This document shows, piece by piece, positions 1 to 7,721 of a DNA stretch of 64,000 nucleotides. The notes beneath the pieces are model-generated. The model had not been told where the DNA came from and did no database searches. It worked only from the letters and a program-made list of their open reading frames with translations. The DNA is taken from the NCBI RefSeq assembly GCF_026409565.1, contig NZ_CP112881.1, positions 1,659,501 through 1,723,500 of the forward strand, in the 5' to 3' direction. Numbering within the stretch: position 1 is the first letter of the stretch; the number at the start of each line of letters is the position of its first letter. The translations under genes and the position numbers were made by a program. Origin of the DNA: Sneathiella aquimaris (GTDB lineage: Bacteria > Pseudomonadota > Alphaproteobacteria > Sneathiellales > Sneathiellaceae).

Positions 1-428
1 ACAGGGATCGCTGTTGCTCGCTCTGGGACGCTGACATGCAGCGCTGTTGGCGCGAGTGATTTAACATCCTTTTGCAGAATACTGACCCGGATGGAGGTGT
101 GGCCCCTTGCAGTTTTCATGGAATAAGGCAGGCTTGAGATGTCGACATTCTCACCAGAAGGGGTCGTTGCAGAAAGCTGTATCGGGGCACTGTCATGAAA
201 ATAGTAGTGCGTTCCGATTTGCGGGGAGGCCCGATGTTCCTGCAAGCAAATGGCCGTGAGTTCTGCCGTGCATTCCCCTTTCTCACAATAGAGGGGAACG
301 GGAATATCCGTTGAGGCAACAGCAAGGATTTGTGGTGCGCCATAAGCCGGTGTTGCCATGAATGCAGCACCTGACAGAATTGATATCAGGGCAATGAGGC
401 GCAGTGAAGAGGGGGCGTGATGCATCAT
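1..428 (-). CDS. Secreted hypothetical protein, 3' end outside the window
   Basis: The frame is open from an ATG at 428-426, with a second ATG directly after it, to the window edge (142 codons visible). GGAG lies about 8 nt upstream of the start. The product begins with a hydrophobic signal peptide, residues about 9-30, with a plausible cleavage site after TPAYG. The following segment carries three cysteines (about residues 48, 53 and 61), which fits an exported, possibly disulfide-containing periplasmic protein. I recognise no family. The gene points away from the small rightward frame at 608, so both could start from the AT-rich 430-600 stretch. Export is inferred from the signal peptide; function is unknown. 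Confidence 0.6.
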   Translation of the reverse strand, partial: MMHHAPSSLRLIALISILSGAAFMATPAYGAPQILAVASTDIPVPLYCEKGECTAELTAICLQEHRASPQIGTHYYFHDSAPIQLSATTPSGENVDISSLPYSMKTARGHTSIRVSILQKDVKSLAPTALHVSVPERATAIP

Positions 429-607
429 CTTTACTCTCCAGTTTTTTCTATTATATAAGAGTATTCTTATCTTGCGATTGCGTCAAGCGTGGCGGTTTTA
501 CTGTAAATAGGGAAAAAAGACTTGTGGATTACATTCAATAAACCTTATGGTAGAATAAGAGAATATGTATAATCTAGGCGATACCCGTCATTGGGAAGGG
601 GAACGAT

Positions 608-829
608 CTGCCGTATAAAATTATAATACTGGCCACACAACTGATTGCTGCTGTATTTGGCCTTCTATTTTTTTGGGGCTATGTCGAACTGCAAAACGCC
701 GTTATCTGTGAACGTGTAGGGGTGTCGCTGTGTGTTATGGCGGCGTCTCTGCAAATATATTTTGCGCTGTCGATGATCGTTATTGGCTGTTTCTTTTTGT
801 TCTTGTTCAAGGCATATAAAACCGATTAG
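608..829 (+). CDS. Possible small two-helix membrane protein with CTG start
   Basis: An open frame of 73 codons encodes two strongly hydrophobic helices (about residues 4-22 and 41-65) separated by a short loop with a cysteine, and ends in a basic tail, KAYKTD. No ATG, GTG or TTG lies between the upstream in-frame stop (575-577) and the first helix. CTG at 608 is preceded by AGGGGA at 597-602, ideal ribosome-binding-site spacing, so a CTG start is the best guess. The hydrophobicity pattern is seen in the sequence; that it is translated is inferred. It could also be a chance frame. Confidence 0.4.
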   Translation: MPYKIIILATQLIAAVFGLLFFWGYVELQNAVICERVGVSLCVMAASLQIYFALSMIVIGCFFLFLFKAYKTD

Positions 830-886
830 CGTGACATATTATGAGGTCTGGCAAGCCAGATTAAGCCAGCTTGCCAGACAGGAGTG

Positions 887-1441
887 CTACTCCGGAATCG
901 GTTCAATCAATAAATCCCGTTGCTTATATGGAAAATATCCGAATCTCTGATACAGGGGCAGCGCCTTCGGGTGGTCCATTGTGCAGGTGTTGACTGTGAT
1001 GCTGCTGGGGTTACGAAGCCAAGCGTGCTGGATCGCCCAATCCAAAAAGTAGGGGCCGAGTTTCATTCCGATAAATTCGGGCATAATACCAAAATAGGCA
1101 AGGTCTACCGCATCGGGGAAGGCCTTATAATTCAGTTCCGCATAACCAGCAGGAACTCCTCTTACATACAGAACAAAGACTTCCGTCTCTTTGCTTTCGA
1201 GAACTTCCTTCAGTTCTGCATCAGATAGCTTTTTCCGGTCGATCCAACCCCAGTCTCTTCCGACCGCATCATATAGAAAGCGATAGAAGGAGACCGTTGG
1301 TTTTTCCGCTTTCAGTATGGAATGCGGAATGGCAGGTTTAGGGATTGCCTGAGGGACTGGTTTATCGGTCATCTTCAGATATGTTATGGTCAGGGGCCAA
1401 AGACCGTCCTGATTTTCTTCTGGTTTACGTTGCAGGACCAT
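887..1441 (-). CDS. GNAT-family N-acetyltransferase
   Basis: This 184-aa protein has a GNAT fold: a central strand VDLAYFGIMPEF, then the acetyl-CoA-binding turn (GMKLGPYFLDWAI), then the late motif HPKALPLYQRFGY. Members move an acetyl group from acetyl-CoA to an amine; the substrate here cannot be read. The ATG overlaps the stop of the upstream sulfurtransferase gene by one base (TAATG), so the two are translationally coupled and probably share an mRNA. The first 35 residues are poorly conserved linker; a start at the later ATG (about residue 24) is possible. Confidence 0.85.
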   Translation of the reverse strand: MVLQRKPEENQDGLWPLTITYLKMTDKPVPQAIPKPAIPHSILKAEKPTVSFYRFLYDAVGRDWGWIDRKKLSDAELKEVLESKETEVFVLYVRGVPAGYAELNYKAFPDAVDLAYFGIMPEFIGMKLGPYFLDWAIQHAWLRNPSSITVNTCTMDHPKALPLYQRFGYFPYKQRDLLIEPIPE

Positions 1442-2298
1442 TATTTTTCCCCGACTGATAATGGCATATCAGTATCCAGTCCCCATTCGGTCCAGGAGCC
1501 ATCATAAACCGAGACCCGTCGATGACCGATCATATGCAGGCCAAACGCCAGGACGCAGGCCGTGATACCAGATCCGCAACTTGTAATAACCGGTGCCTTT
1601 GGGTCAATGCCGACTTTTTCAAACTCGACCTCCAACGCGTCACTATTTTTTAAGGTCCCGTCATCGCTAATAAGTTGATTGAACGGCAGGTTCTTCGAAT
1701 TGGGGATATGTCCGCCTCGCAAACCTTCACGCGGTTCTTCTTCCGCACCGGAAAAACGACCGGCGGATCGTGCATCGAGAACCTGCTCTTTCGCGGTTTC
1801 AAGGTTTTTACGAACCTGCGCTTTTTCGCGAACCATCAAACTGTTAAAACGAGACGTGAAGTGACGTTCAGCCGGATGACTTGGCAGATCACTTGTTTCA
1901 CGGCCTTCGGCCAACCATTTTTTCATCCCGCCATCCAGGATCGCCACATCCTCATGGCCAAACAACCGGATCATCCACCAGGCACGGGCAGCGCTGCGAA
2001 TGCCTGAACCATCATATACAATTATTCTGTTGCCGTCCCCGAGGCCCAACCTTCTCATGCGGCTGGAGAATTTTTCAGGAGAGGGGATCATATGGGGAAG
2101 GGGGTTATCAGTATCGGAAATTTCGTCAATGTCAAAAAACACGGCGCCAGGAATATGAGCGGCCTCGAATTCTGCTTTTGGATCCCTGTTCTCTGCAGGC
2201 AGGTACCAAGAAGCATCGACAATACGGATATCCGGTGCATTGATATGTTGGCTCAGCCATTCAGTAGAGACGAGGGAAGTTGGATTGGCGTATGGCAT
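1441..2298 (-). CDS. sseA: 3-mercaptopyruvate sulfurtransferase (rhodanese family)
   Basis: The 285-aa protein has two rhodanese domains. The N-terminal one, residues about 10-130, is catalytically inactive (DGSGIRSAARAWWM). The C-terminal one carries the active-site loop CGSGITA with the persulfide cysteine at about C241. This loop is typical of mercaptopyruvate sulfurtransferase rather than thiosulfate sulfurtransferase. It transfers sulfur from 3-mercaptopyruvate to thiophilic acceptors in the cytosol. It lies in a leftward group with cysteine synthase and a tRNA-editing protein, so a link to cysteine and sulfur metabolism is reasonable. The GNAT gene downstream overlaps it by one base. 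Confidence 0.92.
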   Translation of the reverse strand: MPYANPTSLVSTEWLSQHINAPDIRIVDASWYLPAENRDPKAEFEAAHIPGAVFFDIDEISDTDNPLPHMIPSPEKFSSRMRRLGLGDGNRIIVYDGSGIRSAARAWWMIRLFGHEDVAILDGGMKKWLAEGRETSDLPSHPAERHFTSRFNSLMVREKAQVRKNLETAKEQVLDARSAGRFSGAEEEPREGLRGGHIPNSKNLPFNQLISDDGTLKNSDALEVEFEKVGIDPKAPVITSCGSGITACVLAFGLHMIGHRRVSVYDGSWTEWGLDTDMPLSVGEK

Positions 2299-2326
2299 AG
2301 TAATTCTCTGTTTTAAAGCGCGTTGA

Positions 2327-3040
2327 TTATTCGGCGAAAATCAGGGATACCCTGCGATTTTGCCGTCCCTTTTTTTCGATTTTCCGGACTTTTACAGCCC
2401 CGATTTCCTGTGTGTTCTTTACGTGCGTTCCGCCGCATGGCTGAAGATCCATATCGGCGATCTTGATCAACCTTACTTTTCCACTGCCGCGCGGAGGCTG
2501 AACCGATAACGTTTTGACGAGTTCGGGATTTGCATCCAGTTCCTCATCGGTGATCCAATCAAAGGTAACCGGCTCATTTTTGTTGATGAGAGCATTCAGC
2601 TTTTCCGTCAGGTCTTCTTTATCCAGTGAGGCTTCCGGAAGATCAAAATCAAGCCGGCCCTTTCCATCGGAAATCTGCCCCCCGGTTACCGGATAGGGCA
2701 TAACCGCAGATAAAATATGAAGACATGTATGCATACGCATCAGTCGGTAGCGGACATCCCAGTTAATCTCCGCTGTGACGGTGGCTCCTGGCTCAGGTAG
2801 GGGCTGACCTTCTGCGGGGACGTGGACAATTTGATCCGGGCTGTCCCCTTTTACTGTTGTTGCAATTTCAATGCGGGATCCATCTGCCAAGATCAGTGCG
2901 CCGCAATCACCCTGCTGGCCACCGCCAGTAGGGTAAAAAACAGTTTGATCCAGTATAATGCCGCCTTTTTCATTTATTTGGACGACGGTGGCGTCGCAGG
3001 TTTTTTGGTAGGCGTCTTCGCGAAAAAGCGGCACTGTCAT
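2327..3040 (-). CDS. Alanyl-tRNA editing protein (AlaX family)
   Basis: This 237-aa protein matches the free-standing editing domain related to the AlaRS/ThrRS second additional domain. It has a zinc-binding HxxxH at H104/H108 (RMHTCLHIL) and the distal motif CGGTH (C202/H206). Such proteins hydrolyse Ser or Gly mischarged on tRNA-Ala in trans. An N-terminal strand region (YPTGGGQQGD, about 37-46) is the usual AlaX-M/L glycine-rich motif. It is 17 bp downstream of cysteine synthase on the same strand and probably co-transcribed. The length fits the AlaX-M/L class and no motif is missing. Confidence 0.92.
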   Translation of the reverse strand: MTVPLFREDAYQKTCDATVVQINEKGGIILDQTVFYPTGGGQQGDCGALILADGSRIEIATTVKGDSPDQIVHVPAEGQPLPEPGATVTAEINWDVRYRLMRMHTCLHILSAVMPYPVTGGQISDGKGRLDFDLPEASLDKEDLTEKLNALINKNEPVTFDWITDEELDANPELVKTLSVQPPRGSGKVRLIKIADMDLQPCGGTHVKNTQEIGAVKVRKIEKKGRQNRRVSLIFAE

Positions 3041-3057
3041 TAATACTTACTCCTGTT

Positions 3058-4071
3058 TTATTTGGCGCTGCCCTCCAGCCAGGGAGCGACAGGCAGATTA
3101 TTCTTTCGTAGCATATCAACGTCCATCAGCTTACTAAAGTATTTTTGAGCCGTATCGCACAGTATCGTAACAATCGTATGGCCAGGCCCCATTTCCCTCG
3201 CCATCCGAATGGCTCCCGCGACGTTGATGCCTGATGAAATGCCTAATTGCAGACCTTCATGAATATTGAGATCATACAGGACGTTCAGCGCTTCAACATC
3301 GTCAATCTGATAAGGCATGTCGACGGTTAGGCCTTCAAGATTGGCGGTTATTCTGCCTTGCCCGATGCCTTCAGAGATGGAGCTTCCCTCGGCTTTTAAT
3401 TCCCCGTTTTTGTAATAGTTGAAAAGCGCGGCACCCAAGGGATCAGCAATGCCGATTTTGACGTCTTTTTTACGCTCCCGCAGGGCATCTGCTATGCCAG
3501 CCAGCGTGCCACCACTGCCGACCGCACAAATGAAGCCGTCAATCTTTCCGTCCAGCTGGCTAAATATTTCGGGGCCGGTTGTTTCAAAATGACCTTGCTT
3601 GTTCGCCACATTATCAAACTGATTGGCCCATATTGCGCCGTTGGGCTCTGTTTTGGCGATTTCTTCTGCCAGTCTACCCGAATATTTTACGTAATTGTCC
3701 GGGTCCTTGTACGGCTTCGCTGGCACAAGGCGTAGATCAGCACCACAATAGGAAAGCAGGGCCTTCTTTTCGTCGGTCTGGGTTTCTGGCATAACAATAA
3801 TGGTTCGATACCCACGGGCATTGGCGACAAGGGCCAGGCCGATGCCTGTGTTTCCCGCTGTGCCTTCCACAATGACACCGCCCGGTTTCAATTTGCCGGA
3901 TCTTTCTGCATCCAGAATAATTGCAAGAGCCGCGCGGTCTTTTACGGACCCTCCTGGATTCAGGAATTCAGCTTTACCATAAATTTCACAGCCCGTTGCT
4001 TCAGACGCTGCTGTAAGGCGGATAAGAGGCGTATTGCCAATACTGTCTACAAAGTTTTTGCGAAGGGTCAT
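3058..4071 (-). CDS. cysK: Cysteine synthase A (O-acetylserine sulfhydrylase)
   Basis: A PLP-dependent fold-type II enzyme of 337 aa that makes L-cysteine from O-acetylserine and sulfide. The PLP lysine is K44 in NPGGSVKDRAAL. The phosphate-binding glycine loop is GSGGT, the substrate loop GTAGNTGIGLAL, and SSGINVAGA is at the C-terminal side. It is slightly longer than the enterobacterial enzyme (about 323 aa), with an extended C-terminal tail, as often in alphaproteobacteria. It is the first gene of the leftward group cysK-alaX-sseA-GNAT. No riboswitch or clear operator is seen in the 4072-4250 leader. Confidence 0.93.
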   Translation of the reverse strand: MTLRKNFVDSIGNTPLIRLTAASEATGCEIYGKAEFLNPGGSVKDRAALAIILDAERSGKLKPGGVIVEGTAGNTGIGLALVANARGYRTIIVMPETQTDEKKALLSYCGADLRLVPAKPYKDPDNYVKYSGRLAEEIAKTEPNGAIWANQFDNVANKQGHFETTGPEIFSQLDGKIDGFICAVGSGGTLAGIADALRERKKDVKIGIADPLGAALFNYYKNGELKAEGSSISEGIGQGRITANLEGLTVDMPYQIDDVEALNVLYDLNIHEGLQLGISSGINVAGAIRMAREMGPGHTIVTILCDTAQKYFSKLMDVDMLRKNNLPVAPWLEGSAK

Positions 4072-4281
4072 GATACTTTTCTGTGATTTGTTTTAAATAA
4101 CTATTTATTACTGTTATTTATTACTTATCCCGAATTACTTCAAGGGCAATCAGATAAATCCAATATTTGCTCTGGTTTTAAATGCCTCGGTTTCGGGCAG
4201 GGGAAGAGGGTGTGATTAGGCGCGGGCGTTCAAATTGAAGCCGAAAACCATCAGATTTCAACGGGGAAAATGGAACGATCC

Positions 4282-4863
4282 TCAGGATTGTTGGTACTTG
4301 GCGATGATAAGGGCTTCTGCGTGGCGGCAGGATTGATCGGCCGGAGGATGGCTCGCCACGGCAACAGCTTGCGCTGTCTTAATATTTTCATTTGTCGGGT
4401 ATATTTTTTTGAACCGATCGTTTGTGTCTGGCTGGCAATCGCATTCAAATACGCAAATATGAAGGACGATTTGCGGTGCGGTTAGCTGCGTTTCTTCCAG
4501 CGCAAACTTCTCAACACCCGGAAAAGTGGAATGCCGGGGAAGGGTTATCGTATAGTGCCTGGAGCTCGGCCATAAGTCGTAGATATTTTCCAGTTTCACA
4601 AAGTGCCCTACAACTTTGATTGTCTCCGTACGGGGCGTGTCCTGAAGGTACTGAGTTGGTTTTTCCTTCTGGATATTCTCCAAAATAATACTGCTGTCGA
4701 GTTCGAGAAAAGCCGATAATGTGGGTATCTCATGAGCCTGAATTTTTCGTTTTCCCTGAATAATGTCCGTTATTCTAGGGCCCGGAAGGCCGAGCCTTAT
4801 CGCTAAATCCCCTTTTTTCTTGTTCAGAAATTTGAGTCTTTGCGCAATCCAAAGTCGTTTCAT
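4282..4863 (-). CDS. XRE-type helix-turn-helix regulator, degenerate repressor-like
   Basis: The start is ATG 4863-4861. Residues about 5-55 form a helix-turn-helix (LAIRLGLPGPRITDIIQGKR) of the Cro/CI type. The middle, IKVVGHFVKLENIYDLWPSS, resembles the first strand of S24/LexA-like phage repressor domains. However, the rest lacks a recognisable Ser/Lys dyad and looks worn or frame-disturbed. The gene points away from the phage-like cassette and faces it across a 350-bp control region with an inverted repeat and a rightward promoter. It is therefore a good candidate for the regulator of that cassette. Function is inferred from position and the HTH only. Confidence 0.7.
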   Translation of the reverse strand: MKRLWIAQRLKFLNKKKGDLAIRLGLPGPRITDIIQGKRKIQAHEIPTLSAFLELDSSIILENIQKEKPTQYLQDTPRTETIKVVGHFVKLENIYDLWPSSRHYTITLPRHSTFPGVEKFALEETQLTAPQIVLHICVFECDCQPDTNDRFKKIYPTNENIKTAQAVAVASHPPADQSCRHAEALIIAKYQQS

Positions 4864-4898
4864 GGTGTGTCTCAATCAACAGGTGCTATTAGTCTAAA

Positions 4899-4915
4899 TT
4901 TACAATAAACGTAAA
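4899..4915. promoter_or_regulatory. Inverted repeat TTTAC-N7-GTAAA, candidate operator
   Basis: A perfect 5-bp inverted repeat with a 7-bp spacer, 36 bp upstream of the XRE gene start and 5 bp before the -35-like hexamer at 4921. Its placement would let a dimeric HTH protein act on both directions. Only the symmetry and position support it. Confidence 0.35.
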
Positions 4916-4920
4916 AATTA

Positions 4921-4949
4921 TTGACGATGAGTTTTGCCTTATATATCCT
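4921..4949 (+). promoter_or_regulatory. Sigma70-like promoter toward phage-like cassette
   Basis: The -35-like TTGACG (4921-4926) is followed after 17 bp by TATCCT (4944-4949), with TATATC overlapping at 4942. The match to consensus is five of six for the -35 and four of six for the -10. It would drive the gene at 5212 with a leader of about 260 nt. Confidence 0.4.
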
Positions 4950-5211
4950 ATTAGTGGAATAGTACTTTCTATTAAAACTATGTATGTGAGAAAATTTCTC
5001 CTTTTGCGGGTTTATCTTTGGTTGTTTAAGTCAGTTTTTTATGTTGGTAGATTGGCAGATTATTGCACGAGACTCCAATTTTTCTACAAAAAGTAGAGTT
5101 GTACAGCCAAAGGGTATTACTCAATTCACCTGTTCCAGGGGTGATAAGGGATCAGAGGGAATTTTAGTTCAATGTTTATTGCTTGATATGGTTTGACTAG
5201 ATTTTGGGGGA

Positions 5212-5766
5212 ATGAAAATCGTGACAAAAAGTAAAGTGGGAACCTGTAAAGAGTATTTATCGGGTGTAACTTCAAGGGTCATTTCGGCGTCACCCGTTAA
5301 ATATGCGGCAAATGACAATATTTCGGACAAGGAAATTGCGGAATGTTTGCGTCGTAATCAAATGCCTCACGGCCAAAAAAGAATGCGGCGGCAAGATAAA
5401 AGGCTTTGGGAAGCAATGACCGATTGCCAGTTTAGGTCGGCCCAGCAGCTTTATTATGGCTTTCAAATGCTTGTGTCCGGTATTGGGTATAGAACCCAGG
5501 TGTTTGATACTCTTCCAAAAGGGAAATTGTATATACCAGATACACGATCAGATCTGATTGATCGATTTACTGCATGGGCCAAAGAAGCCCGATGTGAGGA
5601 TATATCAGTGGGCGACATTCTGGATATTCTGGCATTTGGCCATAGCTGCCGTGATGTCGACAGACTGAAAGCGCGGCGTAAAGGGTATGCAAAGGTGAAC
5701 TTGATTGCAGGTCTGGATCTGTTCGCCGGTTTAGTAGAAATCAATTATAAAGAGAATAGTTGTTGA
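5212..5766 (+). CDS. Phage-associated hypothetical protein
   Basis: A 184-aa basic protein, the first rightward gene of the cassette, separated from the terminase genes by a promoter and terminator. No family is recognised. A middle segment is rich in Arg/Lys (QKRMRRQDKRLW), and the last third is helical with DRLKARRKGYAKVNLIAGLDLFAG split by charges; the total looks like a DNA- or RNA-binding helical protein. It contains an AANDN tract near residue 38, also seen at the far end of the cassette. ATG 5212 sits only 2 nt after GGGGGA; GTG at 5221 has better spacing and may be the real start. A role as late-gene regulator is a guess from position. Confidence 0.6.
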   Translation: MKIVTKSKVGTCKEYLSGVTSRVISASPVKYAANDNISDKEIAECLRRNQMPHGQKRMRRQDKRLWEAMTDCQFRSAQQLYYGFQMLVSGIGYRTQVFDTLPKGKLYIPDTRSDLIDRFTAWAKEARCEDISVGDILDILAFGHSCRDVDRLKARRKGYAKVNLIAGLDLFAGLVEINYKENSC

Positions 5767-5791
5767 CAGGCCGGGGTCTTTTCTGTACTAT
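5763..5791 (+). promoter_or_regulatory. Strong sigma70-like promoter before terminase genes
   Basis: A perfect -35 TTGACA at 5763-5768, a 17-bp spacer and TACTAT at 5786-5791, with TATATT overlapping at 5789-5794. It overlaps the stop codon of the preceding gene. Transcription would begin near 5798-5800, only 12-15 bp before a terminator-like hairpin at 5812. Confidence 0.6.
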
Positions 5792-5811
5792 ATTATTCAA
5801 CGTCGAAAATT

Positions 5812-5847
5812 GGGTCCACAGCTATCACAAGCTGAGGGCCTTTTTTT
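5812..5847 (+). terminator. Hairpin plus T7 in the late-operon leader
   Basis: The arms GGGTCCACAGCT (5812-5823) and AGCTGAGGGCC (5830-5840) form an imperfect stem with one wobble and one mismatch, followed by seven T (5841-5847). It lies just downstream of the promoter at 5763 and about 125 nt before the small terminase gene, so it can act as an attenuator or as the end of a short leader RNA. Confidence 0.55.
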
Positions 5848-5971
5848 ATGGGAAAAATCCAATTTATACAGGCACTTAAGGTTTAGTCGTTTTTTTTAAG
5901 AAAATCGAACTGAATTTACGTGAAAAAAAATGATGTTGCCGATAAACTTTTAAGTTGAAGGTGGAGGATAT

Positions 5972-6391
5972 ATGACTAAGCGAAAAAATTCGCTTGAATG
6001 GCTCCAGAGAATAATCGAAGAAAGATTGTTTACGAATAACTGGACGCGAACTGTTTTGGAAAAGTTGGAACACTCGACCGATAAAAAAACAGTCCTTTCT
6101 TCTTTAAGCAGCGTTTTCAACAAACGAGAATATGAAAAAGTCCGCCAGTTTCTGGCGGACTTTTTTGCTGGTGAAATTGTCGATATTGCGGATGGCGCTG
6201 AAGTGGACAAGGAAGACGACACGCCGCCGCAATCGATCGCAAAGGCGAAACTTCGGATCGAAACCAGGAAATGGTTGATGGAACATCTGTCACCCGAAAG
6301 ATATGGAAATTCTAAACCACAAAAAACCGCAGATGCAGTCCGCTCATTTTTTAAAGCGAAGGTCTATTTACCCGACAATGGCAGAGATTAA
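5972..6391 (+). CDS. terS: Phage terminase small subunit
   Basis: A 139-aa protein with an N-terminal helical part and the C-terminal signature of small terminases, RKWLMEHLSPERYG, where a conserved tryptophan helix is followed by P-x-x-YG. Small terminases recognise the packaging site and activate the large subunit. GGAGG lies 6 nt upstream of the ATG. The gene overlaps the large terminase start by 14 bp, consistent with coupled translation. The assignment rests on the RYG signature and on position directly before the large subunit. Confidence 0.75.
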   Translation: MTKRKNSLEWLQRIIEERLFTNNWTRTVLEKLEHSTDKKTVLSSLSSVFNKREYEKVRQFLADFFAGEIVDIADGAEVDKEDDTPPQSIAKAKLRIETRKWLMEHLSPERYGNSKPQKTADAVRSFFKAKVYLPDNGRD

Positions 6392-7721
6392 ACCACAACC
6401 AGGGCCACAAGAACGGTTTCTATCCAGCAAAGCGGATATTGCCATTTACGGTGGCGCGGCGGGAGGCGGCAAAAGCTTTGCGCTTCTTCTGGAGCCACTC
6501 AGGCATGTAACAGACCCCTTGTTCAGAGCCGTTTTGTTTCGCAGAACCGGCAAGCAAATAAGAGTGGAAGGGGGACTGTGGGATGCGTCCCGTCAGATAT
6601 ACGGGGCACTGGGGGCGGCTGCAAAAGAAACAGATCTGTTATGGCGTTTTCCAAGCGGTGCAACGATCAGTTGCGGATATATGGAGCATGAAAAAAATCG
6701 ATTTGATTGGCAAGGAACAGAGATAACCTATATCGGCTTCGACGAACTGACCCATTTCAGCCAAAACCAGTTTTTTTACCTGCTGAGCCGCAATCGATCG
6801 ATGGCCGCTATCCGTCCTTATATTCGGGCAACCTGTAATCCGGATGCAGACAGTTGGGTCGCCGGTTTTGTACGTTGGTGGATAGACCCCGAAACGGGTT
6901 ATGCCGACCCGACAAAATCTGGAAAGATCCGTTGGTTCGTCCGGGATGGAAATGATCTTGTTTGGGGGGATTGTCCAGAAGATTTGTTGGTGGATTATCC
7001 CGATCAGGTGCCCAAGTCTGTGACATTTGTTGCAGCGTCTGTTGATGATAATGCCATCCTTATGGCACGGGATGCGGGATATAAATCAAACCTTGCAGCC
7101 CTTGATCGGGTTGAAAGAGAGCGCCTGCTGCACGGTAATTGGAAGATTCGGCCCGCTGCGGGATATTATTTCAAGCGATCCTGGTTTTCGATGACACGAT
7201 CAATCCCAGTGACAGAAGCGTCGGTTCGCGGCTGGGACTTGGCGGCAACGGCTGAAACTGAACGGGAAAGCGGTGACTGGACCGTTGGCGCAAAAGTCAG
7301 CCGCGACACAAATGGCGGGTATATTGTTGAACATGTCGAGCGGTTTAAAGGATCTCCGGCAGAGGTCGAAGCGCGAATAGAAACGCGGGCTAGAGAGGAT
7401 GGCCAACAAGTCCAGATCGCATTACCACAGGATCCCGGTCAGGCTGGCAAGGCCCAAGCCGCCAGTATGGTTCGGCGGTTAAGTGGTTTTCGGGTTCGGG
7501 CAACCGCTGTGACAGGCTCTAAAGTTACCCGGGCGGCCCCGTTTTCAGCGCAAGTGGAAGGGGGAAATGTGCGGTTACTTGAAGGAAATTGGAATGAGAG
7601 TTTTATCAACGAATTGGAAGGCTTTCCGTCTGGTCGGCATGATGATCAGGTGGATGCCGTTGTCGAGGCTTTTAACGCACTAAATTGCCGAAAAATAAAA
7701 CAGCAACAGGAAATGTTTTGA
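6378..7721 (+). CDS. terL: Phage terminase large subunit
   Basis: A packaging ATPase-nuclease of about 447 aa. Walker A is GGAAGGGKS (residues 25-33), Walker B is ITYIGFDE (116-123). The C-terminal RNase H-like nuclease begins at VRGWDLAATAE (about residue 285) and ends with RHDDQVDAVVEAF, its last acidic motif. An upstream ATG at 6303 would add 25 residues unlike the family; ATG 6378, overlapping the end of the small subunit gene, fits better. It stops in a TGATG overlap with the portal gene. Both catalytic centres look intact, so DNA packaging may still be possible. Confidence 0.92.
   Translation: MAEIKPQPGPQERFLSSKADIAIYGGAAGGGKSFALLLEPLRHVTDPLFRAVLFRRTGKQIRVEGGLWDASRQIYGALGAAAKETDLLWRFPSGATISCGYMEHEKNRFDWQGTEITYIGFDELTHFSQNQFFYLLSRNRSMAAIRPYIRATCNPDADSWVAGFVRWWIDPETGYADPTKSGKIRWFVRDGNDLVWGDCPEDLLVDYPDQVPKSVTFVAASVDDNAILMARDAGYKSNLAALDRVERERLLHGNWKIRPAAGYYFKRSWFSMTRSIPVTEASVRGWDLAATAETERESGDWTVGAKVSRDTNGGYIVEHVERFKGSPAEVEARIETRAREDGQQVQIALPQDPGQAGKAQAASMVRRLSGFRVRATAVTGSKVTRAAPFSAQVEGGNVRLLEGNWNESFINELEGFPSGRHDDQVDAVVEAFNALNCRKIKQQQEMF

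Larger units (their letters stand above)
4864..5211. promoter_or_regulatory. Control region between XRE regulator and phage-like cassette
   Basis: A 348-bp AT-rich region without a credible gene. It holds an operator-like inverted repeat (4899-4915), a sigma70-like promoter reading right (4921-4949) and a long untranslated stretch up to the first rightward gene. Short imperfect hairpins occur around 5080-5150, but I cannot assign them. The arrangement, a divergent regulator with an operator between it and a promoter, is what a lysogeny-style switch would look like; this is inference. Confidence 0.45.

Noticed and set aside
4072-4250. Riboswitch or T-box in front of cysteine synthase
   Set aside because: The leader is short and AT-rich with no conserved element I could recognise.
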